From assembly GCA_033283385.1 (NCBI GenBank), contig JAWMQQ010000001.1, forward strand, positions 124,001 through 188,000: 64,000 bases of DNA, given 5' to 3'. Made by a program: the position numbers and the translations under genes. Position 1 is the stretch's first letter. Each line of letters begins with the position of its first letter. Positions 52,561 through 61,003 of the stretch are shown one piece after another. Below the pieces are notes generated by a model. It ran no database searches, was not told where the DNA came from, and saw nothing but the letters and a program-made list of their open reading frames with translations. This DNA comes from Mangrovimicrobium sp033283385 (GTDB taxonomy: Bacteria > Pseudomonadota > Gammaproteobacteria > Pseudomonadales > Halieaceae).

Positions 52561-53931
52561 TCAGGCGCTGGCGATCTTGCGGCCGGCCTGCGGTTGCGGC
52601 GCGTCGCCCATGTAGCTGTCCAGTACCTCGTGGAAACGCTGCACGCGACGCTCCTGGTTGGGCAGGTAGAAATCGCCCTGGTAGCCGGCCGAGGTCAGGC
52701 CGCGCTGCTGCGCGTTGCCGATGCTGAGGTCCTGGTCCGCGGTGGTGCCGAGGGTTTTTTCGCGGTAGCGGATGTGCTCGTGCTCCGCGTCCTCCACCGG
52801 CAGGTCCGGGCCGCCGGCGGGGGAGGGGGTGAACTCCTGGCCCTCGATCCTGTTCACCAGCCACCAGTGGTCGAACAGGTGCTTGGCCGGGTCGGTGGGG
52901 TGCGGGCGCGGGCGCAGCAGCTGCACGCCGTCCGGGCCGACGGTGATAACGTTGTTGGGGAACAGGTTGTAGATCACATAGTCGGTGAGCTGGTAGTCCG
53001 CCATGCCCTCGTAGTGCTTGTAGCCCTTCTGCTCGCCCAGCTCGCGCTTTTTCTTCTGCACGTCCAGTCGCAGCTGCTTCCAGCTGTCGCGGCCGACGTA
53101 CTCGTTGCTGTCGATGCCCCAGGCCGCGGCCAGGCTGACCAGCGGTTCGCCGATGGTGTCCGAGCCCCATTGCTTCGAGGGCATGAAGGAGGGGAACCAG
53201 CCGCGGTTGTGGCCGCCGGGCAGCAGGTCGAACTGGCAGTCGTCGTAGTCCGCCGCGATGTAGGGCACCAGTTCCGGGTGCAGCACGGTGACGTGGTAGG
53301 ACTCGTTGAAGTTGTCGGTGAGGATCTTCCAGTTGCACTCCGCCTCGGCGGTGATGTCCAGCACGCGCACCATGTCCTCCATGCGGTGGGAGTTGAGCTC
53401 CTTCACCACGGTCTCGCCGAGGTAGTCCGCGAGGCCGGGGGCGTCGTCGTCCATGTTGAACCAGACCATGCCGAACATTTCCTCGCAGCGCACCTGCTTG
53501 AGATGCGCCTTGCCGCAGGGGTTGCCCTGGGGGAAGTCCTCCGGGCTGGGTACGTCCACCACGGTGCCGGCGAGGTCGAACTTCCAGCCGTGGTAGGGGC
53601 ACTGGAAGTGCTGCACGTGGCCCTCGATGGCCTCGGTGATGCGCGCGGCGCGGTGGGCGCAGGCGTTGTGATAGGCGCGTACGCTGCCGTCGTCCTGGCG
53701 CGTCATGATGACCGAATCCGGGCCGATCTCGGCCATCAGGTAGTCGCCCGGCTCGGGCATCTGGTAGCTGACGCCGCCGATGTTCCAGACCTTGCGCCAG
53801 ACCTGGTCGATCTCCCGCTTCAGGTAGTCGGCGGAGATATAGCGTTCCGCGGTGACGGGGTTGTGCTGCAGGGTGGGTTCGGGCTGCTTGGGGGGACGCT
53901 GCAGGTCCCGCTGTAATGCTACGTTCGCCAT
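52561..53931 (-). CDS. Rieske non-heme iron oxygenase, alpha subunit
   Basis: A 456-residue oxygenase. Rieske ligands are Cys91, His93, Cys111 and His114 (CAHRA and CPYHGW). Mononuclear iron ligands include His213 and His218 in TDNFNESYHVTVLHPE, with the bridging Asp region DNFNE. It is more conserved in the iron motif than the other two. First gene of the Rieske-SnoaL-WS/DGAT operon, with operator I 110 bp upstream. Uses electrons from a ferredoxin, presumably that at 37496. Substrate unknown. Confidence 0.93.
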   Translation of the reverse strand: MANVALQRDLQRPPKQPEPTLQHNPVTAERYISADYLKREIDQVWRKVWNIGGVSYQMPEPGDYLMAEIGPDSVIMTRQDDGSVRAYHNACAHRAARITEAIEGHVQHFQCPYHGWKFDLAGTVVDVPSPEDFPQGNPCGKAHLKQVRCEEMFGMVWFNMDDDAPGLADYLGETVVKELNSHRMEDMVRVLDITAEAECNWKILTDNFNESYHVTVLHPELVPYIAADYDDCQFDLLPGGHNRGWFPSFMPSKQWGSDTIGEPLVSLAAAWGIDSNEYVGRDSWKQLRLDVQKKKRELGEQKGYKHYEGMADYQLTDYVIYNLFPNNVITVGPDGVQLLRPRPHPTDPAKHLFDHWWLVNRIEGQEFTPSPAGGPDLPVEDAEHEHIRYREKTLGTTADQDLSIGNAQQRGLTSAGYQGDFYLPNQERRVQRFHEVLDSYMGDAPQPQAGRKIASA

Positions 53932-54040
53932 TATTATCCTCCTGGTGAAGCACCAGCTGGCTGATTCGCGTGAGCTGTCGGGGCGGTTAGGGACTGCCCC
54001 TGTTATCGATCAGTGCAAGCTATCAGCTATTCCACAAAAA

Positions 54041-54056
54041 AACAAGGGTGATTGTA
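54041..54056. promoter_or_regulatory. Candidate operator I of the shared 16-bp motif
   Basis: AACAAG-GGTG-ATTGTA, preceded by AAAAA and followed by TTTAAAATTC, just before the stop codon of the EthD-like gene and 110 bp upstream of the leftward Rieske gene. Its position gives the Rieske operon its own promoter even though the genes lie head to tail. Confidence 0.5.
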
Positions 54057-54057
54057 T

Positions 54058-54768
54058 TTAAAATTCACGGGGCAGGACGCGGTAGCACCCCATCAGCACG
54101 CGATCGTGGTCGATGAATTTCTTCTCGTCCTCCAGTGCGACGACGTTGACGTCTGCGCGGCCGAGTTGCCTGTCGCAGGCGTCCCTGTCGGGGAAGTGTA
54201 GCGCAACCACGCCGTCGAACGGGCTGACAGCGAGTCCGGTGGCATCTGCCAGCGAGGTGCTCAGCGGGTCGTCGCTGTGTGACTGGAAATAGCTGTAGGG
54301 CGGGATGAGCTGCCGGCCCAACTCCGCATGGTGGTGCAGCCAGTAGTGCTGGAACTGCTCCCGGCTCAGTCCGGGGAGGCGGCTGATGGCGTAGAACAGG
54401 CGTACAGGGCCATCGCCCGGAAGAATGCAGTGGAGGCGGGCGCCGAGGGTGGCGGAGGCTGGCGAGAGCCCCGGGCCTATCTCGCTGGCGAGGCGCGCGA
54501 AGTGGCGCACCACGGCCACCTCGTCTTTTCCAGCCAGGGAGACCAGGACATCGGGCAGTGCGCCGGCCCCGGTCGCAAACGCGTCGCCGAGCCCCATCGC
54601 GTCGGGGCCGGGGTCGTTGATGCCGATTTCGCTGTGCAGCGCGTGCGGCAGCAAGCGCGCCCAGGCGCGAGTCGCCTCGGCCAGGTTGTCCGTGTCGCCC
54701 CGGTTGCCGGCACAGGCGAACAACTGCGCCTGGTACAGCGGGGCGAGTGGGGTGGCGTGATCGTTCAT
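54058..54768 (-). CDS. EthD-domain-like protein (long form)
   Basis: A 236-residue protein. The C-terminal half has the EthD signature FYAISRLPGLSREQFQHYW then HHHAELGRQLIPPY and YFQSH; the N-terminal half repeats a related, weaker ferredoxin-like pattern. A GTG at 54798 is possible, but the ATG at 54768 has GAGG upstream. It follows the SDR at 54812 on the same strand (43-bp gap). A duplicated or extended form compared with the 121-residue protein at 48900. Function probably in decarboxylation or ring processing; not certain. Confidence 0.75.
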   Translation of the reverse strand: MNDHATPLAPLYQAQLFACAGNRGDTDNLAEATRAWARLLPHALHSEIGINDPGPDAMGLGDAFATGAGALPDVLVSLAGKDEVAVVRHFARLASEIGPGLSPASATLGARLHCILPGDGPVRLFYAISRLPGLSREQFQHYWLHHHAELGRQLIPPYSYFQSHSDDPLSTSLADATGLAVSPFDGVVALHFPDRDACDRQLGRADVNVVALEDEKKFIDHDRVLMGCYRVLPREF

Positions 54769-54811
54769 TGACTCGTTGCCTCGCGGCGAGGGATGCACAA
54801 GCGTAAGGCAG

Positions 54812-55579
54812 CTAGGCCATCAGGCCACCGCCGATGGTGAAGGTTTCCCCGTGGCAGTAGGGCGCCTCGTCGCTGAGGATCCACGCCGCCATCGAGGCGA
54901 TCTCCTCGGCGGTGCCGTAACGGCCGAGCGCATTGCCCGCGCGCATCAGCTTGGCCATCTGGTCCGCCTCCACGCCCGAAGCCGCGCCCATGGTCTCCTC
55001 CAGCGAATGCATCATGCGGGTGTCGATGGTGCCGGGGCAAAGTATGTTCACCCGTATACCCTGGCCGCCGACTTCCAGGGCCAGGCTCTTGCCGAGGCCG
55101 AGAACGGCGTGCTTGGAGGCGTTGTAGATGGCGGTGTTGGGGCTGCCCTGCAGGCCGGCGATCGACGCCATCAACAGCAGGTTGCCGGGCTTTTTCTCTT
55201 GCAGCAGGTGCTGAAGCACGGCCTGCGCGCAGAGGAAGATGCCGCGCACGTTGACGTCGAACACACGCTCGTACTCGCGCTCGCTGAATTCCGCCACCGG
55301 TGCGGCGCGGCACTCGACGCCGGCGTTGAAAAACGCCAGGTCCAGGCCGCCGAAGTGTTGCTTCGCCGCGGCGACACCGGCGGCGGCGCCCTCCGCGGTG
55401 GTGACGCTGGCGGCTACCTGTACCACCCGATCGTCGAAGGCGTCGGCGAGCGCCTTTGCATCCAGGTCCACGGCGACCACGTTGGCGCCCTCGATCAGGA
55501 ATCGCTGGCAGCTCTCGCGGCCGATACCGCCTGAGGCGCCGGTGACCATCACCGTCTTACCTTGCAGTCCTCGGAGCAT
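54812..55579 (-). CDS. SDR-family oxidoreductase
   Basis: A classical 255-residue SDR. TGASGGIG at the N-terminus, an Asp-rich VAVDLDAK (NAD(H) preference), FNAGVE in place of NNAG, the catalytic Ser in LLMASIAGL and YNASK are present. A GAGGAG-like ribosome site precedes the ATG. It is divergent from TonB receptor 2 with operator J between, and is followed by the EthD-like gene. Likely oxidises a hydroxylated intermediate of the shared pathway. Confidence 0.9.
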   Translation of the reverse strand: MLRGLQGKTVMVTGASGGIGRESCQRFLIEGANVVAVDLDAKALADAFDDRVVQVAASVTTAEGAAAGVAAAKQHFGGLDLAFFNAGVECRAAPVAEFSEREYERVFDVNVRGIFLCAQAVLQHLLQEKKPGNLLLMASIAGLQGSPNTAIYNASKHAVLGLGKSLALEVGGQGIRVNILCPGTIDTRMMHSLEETMGAASGVEADQMAKLMRAGNALGRYGTAEEIASMAAWILSDEAPYCHGETFTIGGGLMA

Positions 55580-55659
55580 GATCTTTCTCCTCTTTTTATA
55601 GTTCGATGCCCGGCGGGGGGCCGGGGAGCGAAGCTAGCATAATTGATACTTAGTTAACA

Positions 55660-55675
55660 AACAAACAATATTGCT
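55660..55675. promoter_or_regulatory. Candidate operator J of the shared 16-bp motif
   Basis: AACAAA-CAAT-ATTGCT, in the 185-bp gap between the leftward SDR and rightward TonB receptor 2, followed by TTTTTATATG. An adjacent AACAAAC repeat overlaps its left half. Confidence 0.45.
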
Positions 55676-55764
55676 TTTTTATATGATCGTTGCTACATTC
55701 CAGACCGATGTCAGCTGGGCTGCTACCCGGGTGACCCGACAATAGCGATAACGAGATAAAGCCC

Positions 55765-57957
55765 ATGCCTACCACACTCAGAAAGACGATCACAGGAATC
55801 CCATGCATCCTCGGCGGCACATTGCTGTTGTCGGCGACGGCCAGCGCCCAACTCGAGGAGGTTGTGGTAACAGCACAGAAACGCCAGGAGAGCATGCAGG
55901 AAGTACCCATCGCGGTTTCCGCGATTACCGGCGACATGATCTCCAAGCAGAACATCACCAATATCGAAGGGCTCAACAACTCCCTGCCCAACGTGCAGAT
56001 GAACCACTTCTCCAACTCGCCCGACTCGGCGGTATTCACCATTCGCGGTATCGGCGTGAACGACGCCGACCCCTACGTGGGCACCACGGTTTCCGTCGTC
56101 GTGGACGGCGTGGTGGTGGGCGTGAACACCGCGGCGCTGATGTCGCTGTACGACATCGAGCGCATCGAGGTGCTGCGCGGGCCGCAGGGTACGCTGTTCG
56201 GCGCCAACACCACTGGCGGCGTGATCAACGTGGTGACGCGCCAGCCCACTGGTGAATTCGGCGGGGACGTGCAGGTGTCGGTGGGTAACTACGACCGCAT
56301 CGACCTCAACGGCACGCTGAACTTCCCGATTACCGACCGGCTGTCCGGCAAGGTCAGCGTGCTGCACACCGAGAACGAGGGGTACTTCAAGAACTACCTC
56401 AACGGCGACAGCCTGGGCGCCATCGACATGACCTCGATGCGCGGCTACCTGAAGTACGATCTCGACAACTACGATGCAACACTGATCGGCGAGTACACCC
56501 GCCAGCGCAACGGCGCGCAGACCAACCGCAATACCTCCGACGATACGCAGATTCTCTATGTGCCGGGGCAGACCGGGCTGGAGCCCACCTTCTGGCGCGG
56601 CCAGAACGAAGGCTTCCCCAACCACAACGACAAGGACACCTACGCCGGTACCCTCACCCAGAACTGGAGCACGGACTACGGCGACTGGGTGTCGATTACC
56701 GCCTACCGCGAGTACGACCACGACCTGTACAGCGACGACGACGCCACTACCCTGCAGCTGTTGCAGACCCACCGGCAGATCGACCACTGGCAGTTCTCCC
56801 AGGAACTGCGCAACAGTTTCGAGCTCGGCGAGCGCTTTCGCATGACCGCCGGCGCGTTCTACTTCCAGCAGGAGTACAAGCTCGACCAGGAGGGCGTGCT
56901 GGACGGCTTCTCCCCGGGCCTGGGCCAGCCGCAGGAGCAGCACCAGAAGAACTGGTCCGGCTCGCTGTTCGCCCAGGGCTACTACGACCTGACGGACAAC
57001 ATGACCCTGCAGGCCGGCCTGCGCTACGCCCACGAGGAAACCAAGGCGTTCTCGCTGACCTCCCTGACCTTCAACCCCAGCGGCGTCGCCACCTTCAACG
57101 ATCCGCTGATCCCGGGCTCGGTGATCAGCGCCCGCGGCGACGAGTCCTGGGATGAGGTTGGCTACAAGGTGGGCCTGGACTACCGCTTCACCGACGACGT
57201 CATGGCCTACGGTTACTACGCCCACGGCTTCAAGTCCGGCGGCTTTACCGGGCGTATAGCGGTAGCCGAGGACATCGGTCCCTTCGACCCGGAATACCTC
57301 GACACCTTCGAGGTGGGCCTCAAGTCCGACCTGTTTGAGAACATGGTCCGCGCCAACCTGGCGGTGTTCTACAACGAGTACGAGGACATGCAGGTCACCC
57401 AGAACGTGACCTACCCCAGCGGCGCCAACAGCGCCAGCGTGCAGAACGCCGGCAAGGCCCACTCCCAGGGCGCCGAACTGGAGCTGACCGCGTACGCCAC
57501 CGACAACCTGCTGTTCAACTTTGCCATTGCCTACCTCGACTCCAAGTACGACGAGTACGACACCACCGCGCCGGACCCGGTCACCGGTCAGCCGGTCACC
57601 GTCAGCTTCAAGGGCAACCCGCTGATGAACGCGCCGGAGTGGAGCGGCAACGCCAGCGTCGACTACACCGTGGACATGCTCGGCGGCGAGACCGACTTCT
57701 TCCTGCAGGTGACCTACGCCGACGAAAAGGTCAGCAACTACACCAACTTTCCGCAGGAGCAGATCGATTCCATCACCCTGCTCAACGCCAAGATCTCCTG
57801 GCGCGACGCCGAGGACCGGGTCGGGTTCGCCGTCTACGGACGCAACCTGACCGACGAGGAATACCTGCTGCAGAGCAGCTGGTTCACCCCATCCTTCGGT
57901 ATTGGCAGCATGGGCGCCCCGCGCGAATACGGCGTGGAAATGACCTACAGCTTCTGA
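55765..57957 (+). CDS. TonB-dependent outer-membrane receptor 2
   Basis: A 730-residue receptor. A signal peptide (to TASA) precedes the TonB-box-like LEEVVVTAQKRQES, the plug with IERIEVLRGPQGTLFGANT, and a barrel ending EYGVEMTYSF. Similar to receptor 1 and receptor 3 in N-terminal motifs. The ATG lies 90 bp after operator J. Expected to import a bulky hydrophobic or complexed substrate across the outer membrane with TonB energy. A strong terminator follows 12 bp after the stop. Confidence 0.95.
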   Translation: MPTTLRKTITGIPCILGGTLLLSATASAQLEEVVVTAQKRQESMQEVPIAVSAITGDMISKQNITNIEGLNNSLPNVQMNHFSNSPDSAVFTIRGIGVNDADPYVGTTVSVVVDGVVVGVNTAALMSLYDIERIEVLRGPQGTLFGANTTGGVINVVTRQPTGEFGGDVQVSVGNYDRIDLNGTLNFPITDRLSGKVSVLHTENEGYFKNYLNGDSLGAIDMTSMRGYLKYDLDNYDATLIGEYTRQRNGAQTNRNTSDDTQILYVPGQTGLEPTFWRGQNEGFPNHNDKDTYAGTLTQNWSTDYGDWVSITAYREYDHDLYSDDDATTLQLLQTHRQIDHWQFSQELRNSFELGERFRMTAGAFYFQQEYKLDQEGVLDGFSPGLGQPQEQHQKNWSGSLFAQGYYDLTDNMTLQAGLRYAHEETKAFSLTSLTFNPSGVATFNDPLIPGSVISARGDESWDEVGYKVGLDYRFTDDVMAYGYYAHGFKSGGFTGRIAVAEDIGPFDPEYLDTFEVGLKSDLFENMVRANLAVFYNEYEDMQVTQNVTYPSGANSASVQNAGKAHSQGAELELTAYATDNLLFNFAIAYLDSKYDEYDTTAPDPVTGQPVTVSFKGNPLMNAPEWSGNASVDYTVDMLGGETDFFLQVTYADEKVSNYTNFPQEQIDSITLLNAKISWRDAEDRVGFAVYGRNLTDEEYLLQSSWFTPSFGIGSMGAPREYGVEMTYSF

Positions 57958-57969
57958 TCCGCTGTACCT

Positions 57970-58000
57970 GCCCGCCGCAATCGCGGCGGGCATTTTTTTT
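57970..58000 (+). terminator. Rho-independent terminator of TonB receptor 2
   Basis: GCCCGCCGC-AATC-GCGGCGGGC followed by ATTTTTTTT. Perfect 9-bp stem and T-run. Confidence 0.9.
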
Positions 58001-58068
58001 GCCCGCGGACTCGCCGGCGCAGCGGCGGCGCCGATTGCATGCAGCGATGTCGCGGCCATTCCCAAATC

Positions 58069-59490
58069 CTAGTCTCCCTTCCCCTGCGTCGGCAGCCGTT
58101 GTACCGGAGGCGGTAGCCACTCGCCGGAGAGAATCGACGGGCGCGGGTTGTACAGCCGCATCATCAGGTAGAACGGAGCTTCCGGGGCTGGCAGCCAGTT
58201 GGCTTTCACACCTGCGGGCGGCGCGCTGGCCGAGAGGTAAATTTCGATACTGCCGTCGTCGCGGTATACCAGGTCGTCGCTGCGATCGCCGATGGAATAG
58301 CGCTCGATGGGGTTGTGGATCATGTAGCCCGCGTCGTCGTAGAGGGTGATCGACCAGAAGGCGTCCACCGGCGGAAGCGCATCGGCGTCCAGTACGATGC
58401 GGTAGTGGTTGCGGCCGTCGAGCGGAGCGCCACTGGCGTCGACCCGGGCGATCGGGTAAATCGCTTCCTCCGGGATGGCCACATAGATCTGGTCCTTGGC
58501 GACGGCGGCGCGCAGCAGGTAATCGCGGTCGAAGCTCGGACCCTGGTAGTTCACCGTCCAGCCGTTGACCTCGGTACCCAGTTGCAGTGATTTCTCCGCG
58601 ACCTGTTTGCGACCCTCGGCGTAGCCGCGTTGCAGCGCGGTGCGTTGGGCGGGTGTCAGCGCAGCGACGTCGAAGCCGCGTTCGGGTGTCAATTGCAGCG
58701 CCGCCAGGTCGGCGAGTACCGGCTTGTCCGCGCCGGTGAAATGCCAGTCGCGGATCACGTTGCCCAGGCGGGCGTAGAATGCGAGGTCCTCCGGCAGGTC
58801 GCGTTGCGCATCGCTGAGCAGCGGCCGCTGTGCGGGAGCCGGGGTGTCGCCCGTGCGTCCCGCGCGGTAGTCCGCGAGGGAGCGCAGCCGCAGCTTGTCC
58901 TGCAGCGCGTTGACCAGTGGATACTCGCTGGCGTCGCGCACCAGTATGCGGCCAGCGATCAACAGGTAGCGGGTGGTGCTCGGGACCTCGACCATGCCCG
59001 CCGGAACCTCGCCGGTGTAGTCGGGGCCGTGCAGGAACACAGGCGGCAGCTGGCCGCCGTGGGTGCGCTGGCCCAGCGATTGCTGCGCGGAGGAATCGGC
59101 GAGGTCCATGGAAAAGGTGTAGTAGCGATCGCCGAAGTCCGGGGCCTCGAAAACGATGGGCCCGTTGCCGAGGTCCACCCAGGCCAGGCTGTAGACGGTG
59201 TCGTTGTTGGGGCCGACGCCGATGCGGTAGTCGGGCCCCGCCAGCTGCCGCTTGTGCGACCAGTGATTGAGCGGCGCGACCATGGTATTGCGCCCGCCGG
59301 TGTAGGCGGGGTCCGTAACGCGCAGGCGGATTTTCGCCGCCTCCACCAGTGGGAAGCCCCAGATGTAGGTGCGGGTCGCGGCGCTTTCCAGTGCCGCCAG
59401 GTCGTTACTGTCGGCCCGCGCGGCATGCAACGGTACAAGCACAGCCAGCGCGAGCCATGCGGCGGTGATGAACTGTCGCTTTATTCGCAT
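58069..59490 (-). CDS. Exported DUF1254/DUF1214 protein (copy B)
   Basis: A 473-residue exported protein (signal MRIKRQFITAAWLALAVLVPLHAARA). The N-terminal DUF1254 part includes YIWGFPLVEAAK and GVGPNNDTVYSLAWVDL; the C-terminal DUF1214 part includes DAFWSITLYDDAGYM and the end NPRPSILSGEWLPPP. Function of this family is not established; members occur in stress and catabolic loci. It overlaps the upstream copy by 10 bp and shares the same architecture (KFFWSVTLYD, LSGKWKPA), so it is a tandem duplicate. It is the last gene of the TonB receptor 3 operon. Confidence 0.85.
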   Translation of the reverse strand: MRIKRQFITAAWLALAVLVPLHAARADSNDLAALESAATRTYIWGFPLVEAAKIRLRVTDPAYTGGRNTMVAPLNHWSHKRQLAGPDYRIGVGPNNDTVYSLAWVDLGNGPIVFEAPDFGDRYYTFSMDLADSSAQQSLGQRTHGGQLPPVFLHGPDYTGEVPAGMVEVPSTTRYLLIAGRILVRDASEYPLVNALQDKLRLRSLADYRAGRTGDTPAPAQRPLLSDAQRDLPEDLAFYARLGNVIRDWHFTGADKPVLADLAALQLTPERGFDVAALTPAQRTALQRGYAEGRKQVAEKSLQLGTEVNGWTVNYQGPSFDRDYLLRAAVAKDQIYVAIPEEAIYPIARVDASGAPLDGRNHYRIVLDADALPPVDAFWSITLYDDAGYMIHNPIERYSIGDRSDDLVYRDDGSIEIYLSASAPPAGVKANWLPAPEAPFYLMMRLYNPRPSILSGEWLPPPVQRLPTQGKGD

Positions 59491-60935
59491 GACGTCCTCT
59501 CTATATCAGCCGGCTTCCACTTGCCGGAAAGAATTTCCGGCCCGGGCCCCTGGGCGCGCAGGCCGATATAGAACGGGCCCGCTGGGGTGGGCAGCCAGTT
59601 CACGCTGGCGGGGTCGGTGGGCGCCTCGTGCTGGAACTGGATGGTGACGCCCCCGTCCGCGCCGCGCACCAGCTCCGGGTCGCGGTCGTTGACCAGGTAG
59701 ACGCCGTCGGGATTGGGATACAGCTCGCGGGTCTGCGCGTCGTACAGGGTGACGGACCAGAAAAACTTCACCGGCGGCACCGGGTCCAGCACCAGCCGGT
59801 AGCAGTTGCCCGCGCCGTCCAGCGGCTTGCCGTCGGCGCCGTTGAAGGTGACGAAGGGGTAGTTCTCGTCGGTCACGTTGGCGCCGGTGCCCAGCGTGTT
59901 CAGCGTCGCGCGGTACAGGTAGTTGAAGCCGAAGCGGCCGATGTCCAGCGGCTCGGTCCAGTTGCCGGAGCGCTTGCCGGTCTGGGCCATGGAGCGCTCG
60001 ATGACGTCATCTGCTTCGGCCAGGCCCGCCTCGATGCCGCGGCGCCGGGCAGGGTCCTTCCAGACAGATTCGGGCGATTCGGCGCCGCCGACACCGATGC
60101 CGCGGTAGCGGTAGACCAGCGCCTGCTCGGCCTCGGGGTAACCCACTTCGCGCACCACCCAGTCCATGATTTGCAGGAAGTGTTCGGGGTCGCGCCAGTC
60201 CGGGGAGGGGTAAACCGGTGCCGCCTTTTTTACGGCCGTGGGCAGCGCCGCGATAGTGAAACGGTCCTGCAACTCACGCACTGCCGGCAGTTCACGGGCG
60301 TCGCTGACCAGCACGCGCATCAGGATCCAGGTATAGGGCGTGGCGACGCGGAACAGCGTCATTCCCGCGGGTACCTCGCCCTCCCAGTTGGCGTCCGCCA
60401 CGAGATAGCGCCCGCCGCTGGTGCCCTGGATGCGCGCGCTGATGTTCGAGGCGCTGCCGTAGAAGTCGAGGAAGTTCAGCGTGAAGTAGCGCCCGTCGGT
60501 GTCCGGTACGGTGATGACCACCGGCCCGGCGCTGAGGTCCAGCCAGGCGTTGGAGTAGAGGGTGTCGGCGTTGGGGCTCTTGAAGGGCAGGTAGCCCGGG
60601 CCGGCGAGGTCCCGGCCGTGGGCGAACGCGTTGAAGCCGGTGTATTCGGGCGATTTCCTGTCGATGGCCTGCTGGTACATCTGTTGGTATTCCAGCACCG
60701 CGACCCTGCCGTAGACGGCTAGGTCGAAGGCCAGGGCGCGGGACCAGGTCTCCCGTGCAACGGGGTCGGCGGGAATCGTATCCGCAATGGCCTGGCGCTG
60801 GTACTGGTCGACGGTGTCGGTGGAGTACATCTTCGCGGAGATCGCAGGCGGACCCAGCGTGCAGGCGCAGGCCAGTACCGCCGCCTGCAGCAGGGGGAGC
60901 CGGCGAGCCGGGGTGTCGTGGCGTGAGACGGACAT
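59481..60935 (-). CDS. Exported DUF1254/DUF1214 protein (copy A)
   Basis: A 484-residue exported protein. The signal region (RRLPLLQAAVLACACTLG) is followed by DUF1254 (NADTLYSNAWLDLSAGPVV, YFTLNFLDFYGSA) and DUF1214 (VKFFWSVTLYDAQTRELYP) and ends at EILSGKWKPADIE. It begins 68 bp after the TonB receptor 3 stop on the same strand and overlaps the second copy by 10 bp. The two exported proteins probably work in the periplasm on, or together with, the substrate imported by receptor 3. Enzymatic role unknown. Confidence 0.87.
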   Translation of the reverse strand: MSVSRHDTPARRLPLLQAAVLACACTLGPPAISAKMYSTDTVDQYQRQAIADTIPADPVARETWSRALAFDLAVYGRVAVLEYQQMYQQAIDRKSPEYTGFNAFAHGRDLAGPGYLPFKSPNADTLYSNAWLDLSAGPVVITVPDTDGRYFTLNFLDFYGSASNISARIQGTSGGRYLVADANWEGEVPAGMTLFRVATPYTWILMRVLVSDARELPAVRELQDRFTIAALPTAVKKAAPVYPSPDWRDPEHFLQIMDWVVREVGYPEAEQALVYRYRGIGVGGAESPESVWKDPARRRGIEAGLAEADDVIERSMAQTGKRSGNWTEPLDIGRFGFNYLYRATLNTLGTGANVTDENYPFVTFNGADGKPLDGAGNCYRLVLDPVPPVKFFWSVTLYDAQTRELYPNPDGVYLVNDRDPELVRGADGGVTIQFQHEAPTDPASVNWLPTPAGPFYIGLRAQGPGPEILSGKWKPADIERTSCE

Positions 60936-61003
60936 AAAGCCTCCGTTTTATGCGGTTGGAAGAATGAGCGCGTGTGGGCGCCCCGGGCAGGGGCGCCGGT
61001 TCC

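Noticed and set aside
55723..58065. 780-codon frame antisense to TonB receptor 2
   Set aside because: Val/Gly-rich product without recognisable motifs; receptor 2 on the + strand has signal, plug and barrel features.
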